This document shows, piece after piece, positions 53,585 to 62,578 of a DNA stretch of 64,000 nt. Positions within the stretch are counted from its first letter, which is position 1; every line of letters begins with the position of its first letter. A program made the position numbers and the translations under genes. This DNA is from Phycisphaerae bacterium (GTDB lineage: Bacteria > Planctomycetota > Phycisphaerae > Phycisphaerales > SM1A02), in contig VGXN01000001.1 of assembly GCA_016873335.1 (NCBI GenBank), forward strand, positions 1-64,000, read 5' to 3'. The notes below the pieces were generated by a model that had not been told where the DNA came from, ran no database searches, and was given only the letters and a program-made list of their open reading frames with translations.

Positions 53585-54052
53585 TCAGCAGCCCTTCACC
53601 GCCGCTTCGATTGCAGCGAACTCCACCTGCACGCGCGGATCTTCGCTCACCCACGCATACTTCACGGTGCCCTTGGCATCCACGACGAACGCGGAGCGTT
53701 TCGCCACGCCCTTCAGTCCCATCAGATCCTCGTGCAGCGCGCCGTACTGGCGAGCAACATCCTTGTTGAAGTCGCTCAGCACGGGGAACGGGATTCGCTC
53801 CAGCTCACGGAACTTCGCCACGGTGAATGGCGAGTCCACACTCACCGCAAACACCTTGCAGCCGAGCGCCGACCACTGTTGCCACGCATCGCGAAAGTGG
53901 CACATCTCCACGGTGCACACTGGGCTGAACGCGAGCGGGATGAACAGCAGCACCAGCTTCTCCTTGCCGATCAGGGCACCCACATCGACAGGTGTTCCAG
54001 GTTGCGATGGAAGCGTGAAGGCAGGTGCCTTGGATCCGACAGTGAGCGACAT
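53585..54052 (-). CDS. Peroxiredoxin (AhpC/TSA family)
   Basis: 155 residues. The peroxidatic cysteine is in IPLAFSPVCTVEMC (about residue 46), where Ser takes the usual Thr position in PxxxTxxC. DFNKDVARQYGAL and SAFVVDAKGTVKYAWVS are conserved. The sequence is closest in look to AhpE-type one-cysteine enzymes, though a second Cys four residues later could resolve. It reduces hydroperoxides. A 103-base gap with no visible structure separates it from the upstream ymdB-like gene. Confidence 0.92.
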   Translation of the reverse strand: MSLTVGSKAPAFTLPSQPGTPVDVGALIGKEKLVLLFIPLAFSPVCTVEMCHFRDAWQQWSALGCKVFAVSVDSPFTVAKFRELERIPFPVLSDFNKDVARQYGALHEDLMGLKGVAKRSAFVVDAKGTVKYAWVSEDPRVQVEFAAIEAAVKGC

Positions 54053-54155
54053 GGCGAGGTCTCCAGAGTGGTTGCGTGCGATTCACTGGCCCCGCTCCCC
54101 AACATGGGCAGCCGTGGCGGCGCGCAACGGTAGCACGCAATCCGTTCGCGTGCTC

Positions 54156-54968
54156 TCAACTCGCGGCAAGTGGAAGATCGACGCGCTCGATCGACCGTGC
54201 CCGCCCAGTTGCCGCGTCCACGGTCACCACACATCCGCAGGCGCGTTCACCGCCCTCCCCCATCTCATAGTGCGTGTGAACGCCCGTGGTCATCGCACGG
54301 AGCACGCCCTTGGGCTCGCGACCAATGACGCTGGCATACGGTCCGCACATGCCGACATCGGTGATGAACGCGGTGCCCTTGGGGAGCAGACGGGCATCGG
54401 CAGTTTGCACATGGGTGTGCGATCCGATCACCGCGGTCACGCGCCCGTCGAGATGATGGGCAAGCGCCGCCTTTTCAGCGGTTGTCTCCATGTGCGCTTC
54501 GATGATCACGATCGCATCACGCTCCGGCAGCGACGCGATCAGATTGTCCACGCAGGCGAACGGATCATCGGCGGGCAGGCTCATGAAAATGCGACCGAGC
54601 ACCGTGGCGACATACACGTCTCGGGGTCGACCTTCGGCGGCGGGAATGCGGACAAAGCGCTTGCCTGGACCCTTGGGGGAAAGGTTCGCGGGACGGCAAA
54701 TCGGTTCCGCCGGGTCATCGAGCATCGGCACGATCCGCGGTTCGCGATACGCATGATCACCGAGCGTCACGGCATCGAAGCCAGCCTCGCGCAGATCCTT
54801 GAACTGGTCCGGCGTGATGCCTGACCCGCTTCGCAGGTTCTCCCCGTTGACGATCCACACCGACGGTGCGAATCGCTCGCGGACCATAGGCATGGCAGCC
54901 TTCAGCGCGCGCCGCCCGGGCTGCCCGACACAATCTCCAAAAAAGATGAGCGCGAATGTGCCGTTCAT
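54156..54968 (-). CDS. YmdB-like metallophosphoesterase
   Basis: 270 residues. It matches the YmdB/TIGR00282 family throughout: FFGDCVGQPGRRAL, IVNGENLRSGSGIT, EAHMETTAEKAALAHHLDG and GSHTHVQTADARLLPKGTA, then TDVGMCGP. These place the two-metal site. One metal-ligand position differs: the usual G-N-H-x-W appears as LGDHAY (Asp71 instead of Asn). Relatives hydrolyse cyclic nucleotides. The gene is divergent from the DUF3553 gene. Confidence 0.9.
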   Translation of the reverse strand: MNGTFALIFFGDCVGQPGRRALKAAMPMVRERFAPSVWIVNGENLRSGSGITPDQFKDLREAGFDAVTLGDHAYREPRIVPMLDDPAEPICRPANLSPKGPGKRFVRIPAAEGRPRDVYVATVLGRIFMSLPADDPFACVDNLIASLPERDAIVIIEAHMETTAEKAALAHHLDGRVTAVIGSHTHVQTADARLLPKGTAFITDVGMCGPYASVIGREPKGVLRAMTTGVHTHYEMGEGGERACGCVVTVDAATGRARSIERVDLPLAAS

Positions 54969-55030
54969 CGCTATACTCTATTGGGAGTTGGCGGCGTCAG
55001 TCCTCTCGGTTGGGGTGCCGTAACTCTTGC

Positions 55031-55663
55031 ATGATGCAGACTGTCTTCAAGAAGGGCGACCGTGTTCGCCATCCATCTCGCCCCGAGTGGGGCACAGGAA
55101 CGATCTCGCGCATCGAGTCGCTGTCGCGTGGTGGCACGCCCGACATGCGCCTGTGGGTGCGTTTCCCAACCATGGGCGAGAAGGCGCTGCTTGCAAGCGC
55201 TGCGGGTCTTGAACTCGTGGACTCCCCCGCCGCGGAGCAGATGGTCGGCGATCGCCCGACAGTCCATCAGTTGGACATGTCAAACGGCGGTGGCTGGCTT
55301 GCGGATGTTTCCAAGCGGAAGATTGACGATGTCATGGTCGCCGTCTCCGATGACGCACTCGACCCGTTTGCCGCCCCTCCGCGGCGTCTGGCAAACCTGC
55401 TTGCCCTCTACCGCTTTGATGGTTCGCCCGCGCGCCTCGTGGAGTGGGCCGTTGCGCAGAGCGGGCTGGATGACCCCATGAGCCGTTTCAACAGGCAGGA
55501 GCTTGAGCAGTTCCACAAGCGCTGGCTCTTGAATGTCGATGCGCAACTCCTGAAACTGCTCACAGAACTCAAGCGGGAGCGGGCGCTCGTGGATTCAGCG
55601 CTCAAGACCGCCCCCCCGCTCGCGCAGCGTGCGGTCCGCCGTCAACTCGAACTCGTTCGCTGA
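55031..55663 (+). CDS. DUF3553-domain protein
   Basis: 210 residues. The first 70 contain the DUF3553 segment FKKGDRVRHPSRPEWGTGTI, followed by LWVRFPTMGEKAL, a small beta-barrel thought to resemble CarD/Tudor-like folds. The rest is helical (FNRQELEQFHKRWLLNVDAQ) and unrecognised. Tandem ATGs are at 55031 and 55034. In other bacteria DUF3553 occurs alone or on UvrD-like helicases, so a nucleic-acid link is possible but not shown here. Confidence 0.75.
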   Translation: MMQTVFKKGDRVRHPSRPEWGTGTISRIESLSRGGTPDMRLWVRFPTMGEKALLASAAGLELVDSPAAEQMVGDRPTVHQLDMSNGGGWLADVSKRKIDDVMVAVSDDALDPFAAPPRRLANLLALYRFDGSPARLVEWAVAQSGLDDPMSRFNRQELEQFHKRWLLNVDAQLLKLLTELKRERALVDSALKTAPPLAQRAVRRQLELVR

Positions 55664-55733
55664 TCCAACTGGGGCACAATCGAGCGGCGAACTGGCGGCG
55701 CACAATATGGACTGCTCGTTCTAGGATGGATTC

Positions 55734-57488
55734 ATGGCGGAACCGCAGCCCCGTTTTTGCAAGTGGGCACTTGGAGTCTGTGCATCGGCGCTCCTCGGGC
55801 TCCTGCTGATCGTCTGGGTGCAGAGCGAGAGGGTGAAGCGCGCGGAACTTGAGTTGACAGCCACAAACGCACGGCTGAACGAGGCGGAGAAGAAGATCAC
55901 CGATGCGTCCGCACAGTTGGCAAAGTCTGCAGCCGACCTTGGCGAGTCCGCGAAGCGTGAAGCGAGCCTGACGGCGCAAGTGGCTGCGATCCAAGCCGAG
56001 ATGGCGCAGCAGCGCAAGGCCCTGACAGACGCGCTCGATGCGGCGGAACAGCGCGGCAAGGAGTTGGCCGCGGCGAAGCTGCAGGCAGAAAGCGCACGAA
56101 CAGAGGCGAACGCGGCGCGCGCCGAGGCGGACGCGGCAAAGGCGCAGGCACGCGCGGATGAAACGCGTTACCGAAGGGTTCGTCAGTTCATGGAAACGGC
56201 GTTTCATCCATTCGCCCCCATTACGGTCGGTCCATCCGACACCACGGTTGTGGGCGTGATGCGCGGGGCCGTTGATGAACTTGAGTCGGGCGCGCTCGCG
56301 GACGACCCTACCGCACGCGCCCTCGTTCAGACGACGATTGCGACAGTGCTGCTCAACAGTGGCGAAGAGACTCTCGCGCAGCAGCTCTTCGACGATGTTC
56401 TTGTTGACAGCAGGCGGCGTTTCACAAGCGATCATGAGGAACTCGCGGACGCCATCGCAGACGCTGCGCGCGCGCGAATCGCCACGGGCGACCTTGCGGG
56501 GGCAGCACCGCTCGCGGACGAAGCGCTCGCCATGGCCAAGCGGATCAGTCCAGGCGACTCGCCACTTCTTGCCGATGCCATCGGCGTTCAGGCGGAACTT
56601 GCCGCTGCGCAGGGGAAGTTGCCCGAGGCTGCTCGGTACGCGGAGGAGGCGGCGTCGATCTGGCTTCGTACTGCTCCAAAGGCCTGGCAAACGGCGCGAG
56701 AACTGCAGAAGGTCGCGGACATCTATGACCGTCAGCGCAACTATGCAGATGCGCTGAAGGTTCTTCAGGAAACCCTCAAGATTCGCCGTGCCCTTCACAA
56801 GGGCGACCACCCCGACATTGCCGCCGCGCTCATCTCGCTCGGCGGGGTTCAGCAGTCTCTCGGGCAGTTGGATGAGGCGAAGAAGAACCTCGAGGACGCG
56901 CTCGCTATGCAGCGCGCACTTCACGCAGGTGATCACTGGGCCGTTGCCGATGCCCTGCACAATCTCGCGAGCGTGAAGCAGAGTCTTGGTGAATCGGTCG
57001 AGGCCGAACGCCTCTTCCGCCAGGCACTCGCCATGAAAGAGCGCATCCACAAGGGCGACGACCCATCCGTTGCGGCTGGACTTGTAAGCCTCGCACTGGT
57101 CGAGCAGTCACTCCGCCGCGAGGACCTCGCAGAGCCCATGCTTGATCGGGCCATCAAAATGCGGCAGAACCTCCACGAGGGCGATCACGAAGCGACGGCG
57201 CGTGCGTTCGCGTGCCGTGCATGGGTGCGCTATGACAGGCGCGAATACGACAAGGCAGCGAGCGATTGCAAGACCGCCGTCGAGATGCTTGAACGGCTAT
57301 TCCCGTCGGGAAGCGCCGCGCGTGCCGTTGCAATCGCCCTCGATGCGCGAATTGCCGCCCGCATGGGTGATACCGAAGATGCTCGCAAGAAGATCGAGCA
57401 GGCCGTGACCATGGTCGAGTCCGCAGAGCAGCCCGCTGGAGCGAACACGCGCGTTGTGCTTGAGTTGCGCGACGAAGTCATGCGCTGA
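55734..57488 (+). CDS. Membrane-anchored coiled-coil TPR protein
   Basis: 584 residues. A short cytoplasmic N-terminus is followed by one helix (ALGVCASALLGLLLIVWV). A long coiled coil rich in Ala, Glu and Lys runs to about residue 145. The remainder is a TPR array; four consecutive 42-residue units between about 350 and 510 share an H-x-G-D-(H/D) linker (HKGDHPDIA, HAGDHWAVA, HKGDDPSVA, HEGDHEATA), like kinesin-light-chain repeats. It resembles the outer part of the kinase-TPR protein at 43858 but has no kinase domain. Function unknown; protein-protein interaction likely. Confidence 0.85.
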   Translation: MAEPQPRFCKWALGVCASALLGLLLIVWVQSERVKRAELELTATNARLNEAEKKITDASAQLAKSAADLGESAKREASLTAQVAAIQAEMAQQRKALTDALDAAEQRGKELAAAKLQAESARTEANAARAEADAAKAQARADETRYRRVRQFMETAFHPFAPITVGPSDTTVVGVMRGAVDELESGALADDPTARALVQTTIATVLLNSGEETLAQQLFDDVLVDSRRRFTSDHEELADAIADAARARIATGDLAGAAPLADEALAMAKRISPGDSPLLADAIGVQAELAAAQGKLPEAARYAEEAASIWLRTAPKAWQTARELQKVADIYDRQRNYADALKVLQETLKIRRALHKGDHPDIAAALISLGGVQQSLGQLDEAKKNLEDALAMQRALHAGDHWAVADALHNLASVKQSLGESVEAERLFRQALAMKERIHKGDDPSVAAGLVSLALVEQSLRREDLAEPMLDRAIKMRQNLHEGDHEATARAFACRAWVRYDRREYDKAASDCKTAVEMLERLFPSGSAARAVAIALDARIAARMGDTEDARKKIEQAVTMVESAEQPAGANTRVVLELRDEVMR

Positions 57489-57630
57489 ACCCTGGCAGCA
57501 AGTCTACCGCGAATGCAAAAGAGTGCTTTACGCGCCCGAGTCGTAAAACTTGGTGAGATAATTTTTGTCTTTTATTTGCAGACATCAAAACTCGGTGCAT
57601 CTTTCGATACGTCTGGAGGGGGGTGAGGGG

Positions 57631-57655
57631 CTGAACCCGTTCGCGGTTGGTTCAG
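57631..57655 (+). promoter_or_regulatory. Hairpin in the leader of the PEP-CTERM-like gene
   Basis: CTGAACC (57631-57637) pairs with GGTTCAG (57649-57655), 24 bases before the ATG at 57679. The surrounding gap 57489-57678 also holds an unusually AT-rich stretch (57549-57575) with a GATAAT at 57557. No clear ribosome binding site lies next to the ATG, so the hairpin might matter for translation. Function is speculative. Confidence 0.35.
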
Positions 57656-57678
57656 AAGCCTCGATTGGAAACCCTCCC

Positions 57679-58389
57679 ATGAAGACTTCACTTGCTTCCC
57701 TCGTTGCCGCACTTGCTGTGGCCTCTGCCTCGGACGCAGCCCTTGTGTACGGCGGCGGCACTGAAACGGGCAGCCGTTTCAACGGTGGCGCCAATGTCAT
57801 CACATACATGAACTGCTTCACCGCGGTGAGTGAGGGTCAAACTCAGCTCGCCCTGGAAAGCGCGGTTGTCGGCATCCGACGCATCGCGTCGGCGGGAGCG
57901 TTGCTCGATGTCGGCATCAACATCTACGCCGCTGAGATGACCTTTACCTCTGACGGTACCTCCTCCACCTTCGGCCGCGGTGCCAACACCCTGATCTACT
58001 CCTCGGCGTCGCTTGGCGGCGGTGCAGCAAGCGTGACCCAACTCGTCAGCACTGGCGCGCTGTCTGGTGTCACCCTGAACCTTGAGACCGTCTCGAACGC
58101 TGGCATGGGCGGCTGGTGGATCGGCGTTCAATTCACGGGTGCCAACGCTGCGAGCACTGCCAATGGATGGCGCGTCATGAACGCCCCGACAACTGGTGCG
58201 TCCATCAATGGCTTCGGTATGTTCAACTACAACAGCAGCAATGCCTTTCAGGCGTTCTTCGCCTTCGGCACCCCGCCGGGAGCATCGCCGAGCCGCCTGA
58301 TGGTGGATGTGAACGGCTCACTGGTGCCTGCGCCAGGCGCGATCGCGCTCCTCGGCGTGGCTGGTCTGGTCAGCCGTCGCCGCCGCTGA
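57679..58389 (+). CDS. Exported protein with PEP-CTERM-like C-terminal anchor
   Basis: 236 residues. A signal peptide (MKTSLASLVAALAVASASDA) is followed by a Gly/Ser/Thr-rich beta-type domain with no recognised family. The C-terminus is VPAPGAIALLGVAGLVSRRRR: a Pro-Ala-Pro motif, a hydrophobic helix and a run of arginines, the planctomycete form of the PEP-CTERM sorting signal. It should be exported, cut and attached or released by an exosortase encoded elsewhere. The upstream frame is open from 57565, but the signal peptide fixes the start at 57679. A terminator follows. Confidence 0.85.
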   Translation: MKTSLASLVAALAVASASDAALVYGGGTETGSRFNGGANVITYMNCFTAVSEGQTQLALESAVVGIRRIASAGALLDVGINIYAAEMTFTSDGTSSTFGRGANTLIYSSASLGGGAASVTQLVSTGALSGVTLNLETVSNAGMGGWWIGVQFTGANAASTANGWRVMNAPTTGASINGFGMFNYNSSNAFQAFFAFGTPPGASPSRLMVDVNGSLVPAPGAIALLGVAGLVSRRRR

Positions 58390-58426
58390 TGCCGATCTGA
58401 AGTCCGTCGACAGAAGTTCGAAAACC

Positions 58427-58460
58427 AGCGCCCGCTGCGGAATCCGCGGCGGGCGCTTTC
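58427..58460 (+). terminator. Terminator after the PEP-CTERM-like gene
   Basis: A 14-pair stem joins 58427-58440 to 58444-58457 (core AGCGCCCGC with GCGGGCGCT) around a three-base loop, then TTTC. The T-run is short. The remaining bases to the ureohydrolase gene at 58599 show nothing recognisable. Confidence 0.75.
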
Positions 58461-58598
58461 ACATGGATCTGTCTCCTCCGCTGCTTCGCAGCCAGCCCCC
58501 TCAGCCAAGGGCGCTGCGGCATGTCCGTGCCGGTGCCCACAACGAGGGCTTGGGCGAAAGGAAGGGAGTGCGGCGCGTGTCCTATCCTCCCCCCCGCT

Positions 58599-59648
58599 AT
58601 GAGTCAGTCGTCCTTCGATCCCGATGCGGCAGCGACTGGTGACGGACTGTTCGGGCTCGACTGCGAGCCGAGCACCGCGGGTGTCGTCGTCATTCCCGTG
58701 CCATTCGATGCGACCACCAGTTACCGCGCGGGTACAGCACGCGGTCCATCGCATGTTCTTGCTGCAAGTCAACAGGTGGATCTCGAGGACATCCAGTTTG
58801 GCCCCATCTGGGAGGCGGGGATCGCCATGCTTCCCATCTCCCGCGACATCGCTGCACTCTCGCGCCGCGCACGCGCCGCGGCCGAGCCGATCATCCGCGC
58901 AGGTGGCGCCAACCCGCGCAACACATCGCATGCGAAGGCCGTGGCTTCCGTGAACGCCGCGAGTGAGAAGGTGAACGCATTCGTCGCGCGCGAGTCGGCA
59001 CGCATCATCGGGCGTGGCGCGATTCCCGCGGTGCTCGGCGGCGATCACTCGACTCCGTTTGGTCTGATCAGCGAACTGTCGCGCCGCCATCCGCGCATGG
59101 GCATCCTCCAGATCGACGCACACGCGGATTTGCGCGACCGTTTCGAGGGCTTCTCCTGGAGCCACGCGAGCATCTTTCACAATGTGATGACGCGGCTGCC
59201 GCAGGTGAGAAAGCTCGTGCAAGTCGGAATCCGCGATGTGGGTTCGCGTGAAGTCGATTTCGTCCGGCAATCGCGCGGACGCATACGCACCTTCTACGAC
59301 CAGCGCCTGCGCGACCGCCAGTTTGGCGGCGCCACATGGACTCGGGTGTGCAAGGATGTGATCGCTGCGCTGCCGCGCGAGGTCTACATCTCCTTCGACA
59401 TCGATGGACTGACGCCTGAGTACTGCCCTGACACGGGAACGCCCGTGCCCGGCGGGCTGACATTTGCCGAGGTGTGCCATTTGATTGAACTGCTGAGCTG
59501 CAGCGGTCGCCGCATCCTGGGGTTCGACCTGTGCGAGGTGGCTCCCGATAGGCACGGGGGCGAGTGGAACGGATCCGTGGGCGCTCGGGTGCTTTACAAA
59601 CTTGCAGGCTGCGCGGTCGCGAGTCGATTGCGCCGCCGACGCGGGTGA
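58599..59648 (+). CDS. Ureohydrolase (agmatinase/arginase/formiminoglutamase family)
   Basis: 349 residues. The binuclear manganese site is complete: GGDHSTPFG, IDAHADLRD and SFDIDGLTPEYCP, followed by GGLTFAEVCHLIEL. The SYRAGTARGP region near the N-terminus is typical of agmatinase-like (SpeB) members, but the substrate could be agmatine, arginine, proclavaminate-like or guanidino compounds. ATG 58599 begins just before the conserved domain. No polyamine genes flank it. Confidence 0.9.
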   Translation: MSQSSFDPDAAATGDGLFGLDCEPSTAGVVVIPVPFDATTSYRAGTARGPSHVLAASQQVDLEDIQFGPIWEAGIAMLPISRDIAALSRRARAAAEPIIRAGGANPRNTSHAKAVASVNAASEKVNAFVARESARIIGRGAIPAVLGGDHSTPFGLISELSRRHPRMGILQIDAHADLRDRFEGFSWSHASIFHNVMTRLPQVRKLVQVGIRDVGSREVDFVRQSRGRIRTFYDQRLRDRQFGGATWTRVCKDVIAALPREVYISFDIDGLTPEYCPDTGTPVPGGLTFAEVCHLIELLSCSGRRILGFDLCEVAPDRHGGEWNGSVGARVLYKLAGCAVASRLRRRRG

Positions 59649-59697
59649 GTGATCCGCACACTTGCATGTCGCTTGGCTGTGACGCCGCGAAACACAA

Positions 59698-59723
59698 CCG
59701 CCCTCCGTCGTGGCGGAGGGCGG
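59698..59723. terminator. Bidirectional hairpin between ureohydrolase and tRNA-Val
   Basis: CCGCCCTCCG (59698-59707) pairs perfectly with CGGAGGGCGG (59714-59723). On the plus strand it follows the ureohydrolase stop by about 50 bases; on the minus strand it follows the tRNA-Val by 10 bases and is trailed by a T-rich TTGTGTTT. It may end transcripts from both sides. No strong T-run on the plus strand. Confidence 0.65.
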
Positions 59724-59732
59724 CAATGGCAG

Positions 59733-59806
59733 TGGACCGTACTGGACTTGAACCAGTGACCTCCTCCGTGTCATGGAGGCGCGCTAGCCAACTGCGCCAA
59801 CGGTCC
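59733..59806 (-). tRNA. tRNA-Val (GAC)
   Basis: Read on the minus strand, the acceptor stem is GGACCGT with ACGGTCC. The anticodon stem CCTCC/GGAGG encloses ATGACAC, giving anticodon GAC, which reads GUC (valine). The T arm is ACTGG/CCAGT around TTCAAGT. No CCA is encoded. It lies downstream of gltX on the same strand, 43 bases after its stop. Confidence 0.95.
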
Positions 59807-59849
59807 GTTGTTCTGAAGTCTACCGCTGCGCGGCAGTCCGACAACCGGC

Positions 59850-61526
59850 TCAGCGCGGACTGGCTGCACGCAAGGTCTTGAAGTGCGCAGTGCAGCGGCG
59901 AATGCGCGCGAGTGAACTTTCGCGTCCGAGGATCGCGAGCGTGTCGAAGATCGGTGGCGAGACCGTTCCGCCGGTCACCGCCACGCGCAGCGGCTGCGCC
60001 ACCTTTCCAAGTTGCCCCCCGCTGTGCGCGTCCGCGAATGGCTTCACGAGCGCTTCCAAATCGGTCGCGGTCCAAGACGAATGCGCCTCAAGAATCGGCA
60101 GCAGCGACTCCAGATGATCCGCACCGCACGGCGAGCCATCGAGCATCGCCTTCTGCACCTGTTTGCTCGTCTCCCAACAAAGCTCGTCGTCCGCAAGCAG
60201 CAGGAAGCGATTGCCTCGGAACATGTCATCGAGCGTCTTGCTGCGTTCTTGGCTTGCGCGCGCAAGCATGGTGAATCCAGCGGGTCCGAGCCGAGCCATG
60301 AAGTCGGGGTGGTACATGTTGCCATGCGCCGCGGCGCGCCGTTCAAACTCCTCTGGAGTCATGCCCGTGATGGCATCGCAGTTGAACGACATCAGCTTCA
60401 CGCGATCGAACTTGGCGGGCGTCTTCACCACACGCCGCGGATCGAAGTGCGTTCGCAGGAACTCGAGGTCGAACTTCTCGATGTCGTTGCCAGGGCTCCA
60501 GCCATTGAGTGCAAGGAAGTTGACGATCACCTCGGGCAAGTAGCCCGAGCGCTTGAAGTCGTCGACATTGATCTCGGGCAGCGTCACACCGATTGCGTCC
60601 GCGAGCCGCTGCGCGGCATCGAGTTCGAGTTGAATGTTCTTGTCGCCGAGCCACGCGTTCCAGACGGTGGCGTCGACTGTCGCCGCTGGCGGCGCGGACA
60701 GCCCGCGCTCTGCGACCGCCTTGCGCAGCGCCTTGTCCTTGTCGCGCTTGCTCATCTTGCTGCCGTCGGGATTGCAGATGATCGGCAGGTGCGCATACGC
60801 GGGGCGGCGGAATCCGAGCGCATCCTGCAGCAGCATGTGCCGCGCCGTATTGGTGAAGTGCTCCTGCGCACGCAGCACATGCGTGACCTGCATCAACTGA
60901 TCATCCACCACCACGGCGAAGTGGTAGGTCGGGAAGCCATCCGCCTTGCGGATCACGAAGTCGTCGATCTCGGTTGCGGGGATGGTGGCTTCACCGAGCA
61001 CCTCGTCGCGGATCGTGACATCGTGGCCCGGACACTTGAGGCGGATGACCGCAGGCGTTCCTGCAGAAAGTTTCTCCTGCACCTGCGCAGCCGAAAGTTG
61101 CAGCGCGGCACGGTCGTAGCGGTACGCGCGTCCGCCCGCGGTTGCCGCCTTGCGCTTGGCGTCCAGTTCCGCCGCTGTCTCGAACGCGTAGTAGGCGTGC
61201 CCTGCGTCGATGAGTCGCTGCAGATGCGCGTTGTAGATGTCGAGGCGTTCACTCTGAAAATACGGGCCGTGCGCGCCGCCACCTGTCCCCTGCCAGATGG
61301 GCCCCTCGTCCCAAAGGATCCCGAGCCAGTGCAGATCCTTGGCGAACCCGATGCTCGCCGCGTCGCTTGACCGCTTCTGATCCGTGTCCTCGATGCGAAG
61401 CACGAACCGTCCGCTGCGCCCCTTGGCAAACGCCCAGCAGAACAGCGCAGTCCGTGCGCCACCCACATGCAAATGCCCCGATGGGCTTGGCGCGAATCGC
61501 GTGACGATGGCGGCGGGATCGTTCAT
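59850..61526 (-). CDS. gltX: Glutamyl-tRNA synthetase
   Basis: 558 residues. It has the class I signatures: RFAPSPSGHLHVGGARTALF with the HIGH motif as HLHV, VLRIEDTDQKRSS, and the KMSKS loop as SKMSKRDKD. HVLRAQEHFTNTARHMLLQ before the second signature is typical. ATG 61526 starts directly ahead of the conserved domain; the upstream open frame overlaps the divergent YfcE-like gene. It could be discriminating or non-discriminating (Glu and Gln tRNAs); the sequence does not decide by eye. Confidence 0.96.
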   Translation of the reverse strand: MNDPAAIVTRFAPSPSGHLHVGGARTALFCWAFAKGRSGRFVLRIEDTDQKRSSDAASIGFAKDLHWLGILWDEGPIWQGTGGGAHGPYFQSERLDIYNAHLQRLIDAGHAYYAFETAAELDAKRKAATAGGRAYRYDRAALQLSAAQVQEKLSAGTPAVIRLKCPGHDVTIRDEVLGEATIPATEIDDFVIRKADGFPTYHFAVVVDDQLMQVTHVLRAQEHFTNTARHMLLQDALGFRRPAYAHLPIICNPDGSKMSKRDKDKALRKAVAERGLSAPPAATVDATVWNAWLGDKNIQLELDAAQRLADAIGVTLPEINVDDFKRSGYLPEVIVNFLALNGWSPGNDIEKFDLEFLRTHFDPRRVVKTPAKFDRVKLMSFNCDAITGMTPEEFERRAAAHGNMYHPDFMARLGPAGFTMLARASQERSKTLDDMFRGNRFLLLADDELCWETSKQVQKAMLDGSPCGADHLESLLPILEAHSSWTATDLEALVKPFADAHSGGQLGKVAQPLRVAVTGGTVSPPIFDTLAILGRESSLARIRRCTAHFKTLRAASPR

Positions 61527-61570
61527 GGCAAATGGGGCTCTTCGCGGCACATTCCTACCATGCCCCCGCC

Positions 61571-62083
61571 ATGGACCTCGACCGCGCGCTCGGTGAATCA
61601 CCTGCGATGCTCGGTGTCCTCTCCGACAGCCACGGCGAATCGAAGCGTACGCAGCGTGCGGTGGAGACGCTGCTCAGTGCAGGCGCGGTCCACATCATCC
61701 ACTGCGGCGACTTTGAAACGTCGCGTTGCCTGGATCAACTGGCGGGACTGCACGCGCACATTGTGTTTGGCAACAACGATGATCCCGCTGCACTCACTTC
61801 CTATGCGGAGAGCCTCGGTATCCAGGTGCACCATCCCGCAGGCGAGTTGGAGTTTGGTGGCATCCGAGTCGCGTTCACGCACGGGCACATCGGTACTGCC
61901 ATCGATGCCGCGATCGAGCGGCGCGTGCCTTGGCTGTTCGTCGGTCACTCGCACACGGCCATGGACACGCAGGTTCACGGCACTCGCATGGTGAACCCAG
62001 GCGCGCTCTCTCGCGCCGATCCGTACACCGTCGCGCTCGTCTGCCCCTTGAGCGGGCTGGTCAAGTTCATTCCGATTCACTGA
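61571..62083 (+). CDS. YfcE/MJ0936-type metallophosphoesterase
   Basis: 170 residues. The dimetal phosphoesterase motifs are in order: SDSHGESKRT, HCGDFET, VFGNNDDP, THGHIGT and VGHSHTAMD. These match the YfcE/VPS29-like small phosphodiesterases. Substrates of relatives are mostly artificial phosphodiesters. ATG 61571 is chosen; ATG 61607, right before the fold, is an alternative. It is divergent from gltX with 44 bases between them. Confidence 0.9.
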   Translation: MDLDRALGESPAMLGVLSDSHGESKRTQRAVETLLSAGAVHIIHCGDFETSRCLDQLAGLHAHIVFGNNDDPAALTSYAESLGIQVHHPAGELEFGGIRVAFTHGHIGTAIDAAIERRVPWLFVGHSHTAMDTQVHGTRMVNPGALSRADPYTVALVCPLSGLVKFIPIH

Positions 62084-62097
62084 TCGTTTTCCACACC

Positions 62098-62574
62098 ATG
62101 CCAGAACCCGCCTCGCCACTTCTGCTTCTTGTGTTGCTCGTGAACTTCGCATCCACTTGGGCGATGGCTGGGCTCATCTGGACAATGCAGTGCGTGCACT
62201 ATCCGCTGTTCGCGTCCGTCGGCCCCGATGCGTTCGCGCGCTATCAGGCAAGCCATGTTGCGCGCATCACGCCGCTTGTCGGTCCACTCATGTTGGTGGA
62301 ACTGGGCACTTCCGCAGCGCTGCTGGTGGTTCGCCCCCCCGCTGCGCCGGTACCGCTGGTGTGGGCGGGGCTTGGGTGCGTGCTCGTGGCGTGGATTGCC
62401 ACAGCCGTGTTCTCCGTCCCGGCACACCATGTGCTCGGCGCAGGCTTCGATGCGGCTGCGCATGAGCGGCTCGTGTCCACCAACTGGATCCGCACGCTCG
62501 CCTGGACTGCACACGCTGCGATCGTGACCATCCTCGTGTGGAAGTGCCTGCACCCCGTGCGAGAGGGAGCCTGA
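62098..62574 (+). CDS. Four-helix membrane protein of unknown function
   Basis: 158 residues with four hydrophobic segments. After the first helix it has IWTMQCVHYPLFASVG, and a YQASHVARIT segment follows; conserved-looking His and Tyr residues face the same side as in small heme- or ligand-binding membrane proteins, but I do not recognise a family with certainty. It lies 14 bases after the phosphoesterase and 4 bases before corA, so all three may be one transcript. Confidence 0.65.
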   Translation: MPEPASPLLLLVLLVNFASTWAMAGLIWTMQCVHYPLFASVGPDAFARYQASHVARITPLVGPLMLVELGTSAALLVVRPPAAPVPLVWAGLGCVLVAWIATAVFSVPAHHVLGAGFDAAAHERLVSTNWIRTLAWTAHAAIVTILVWKCLHPVREGA

Positions 62575-62578
62575 CTCC

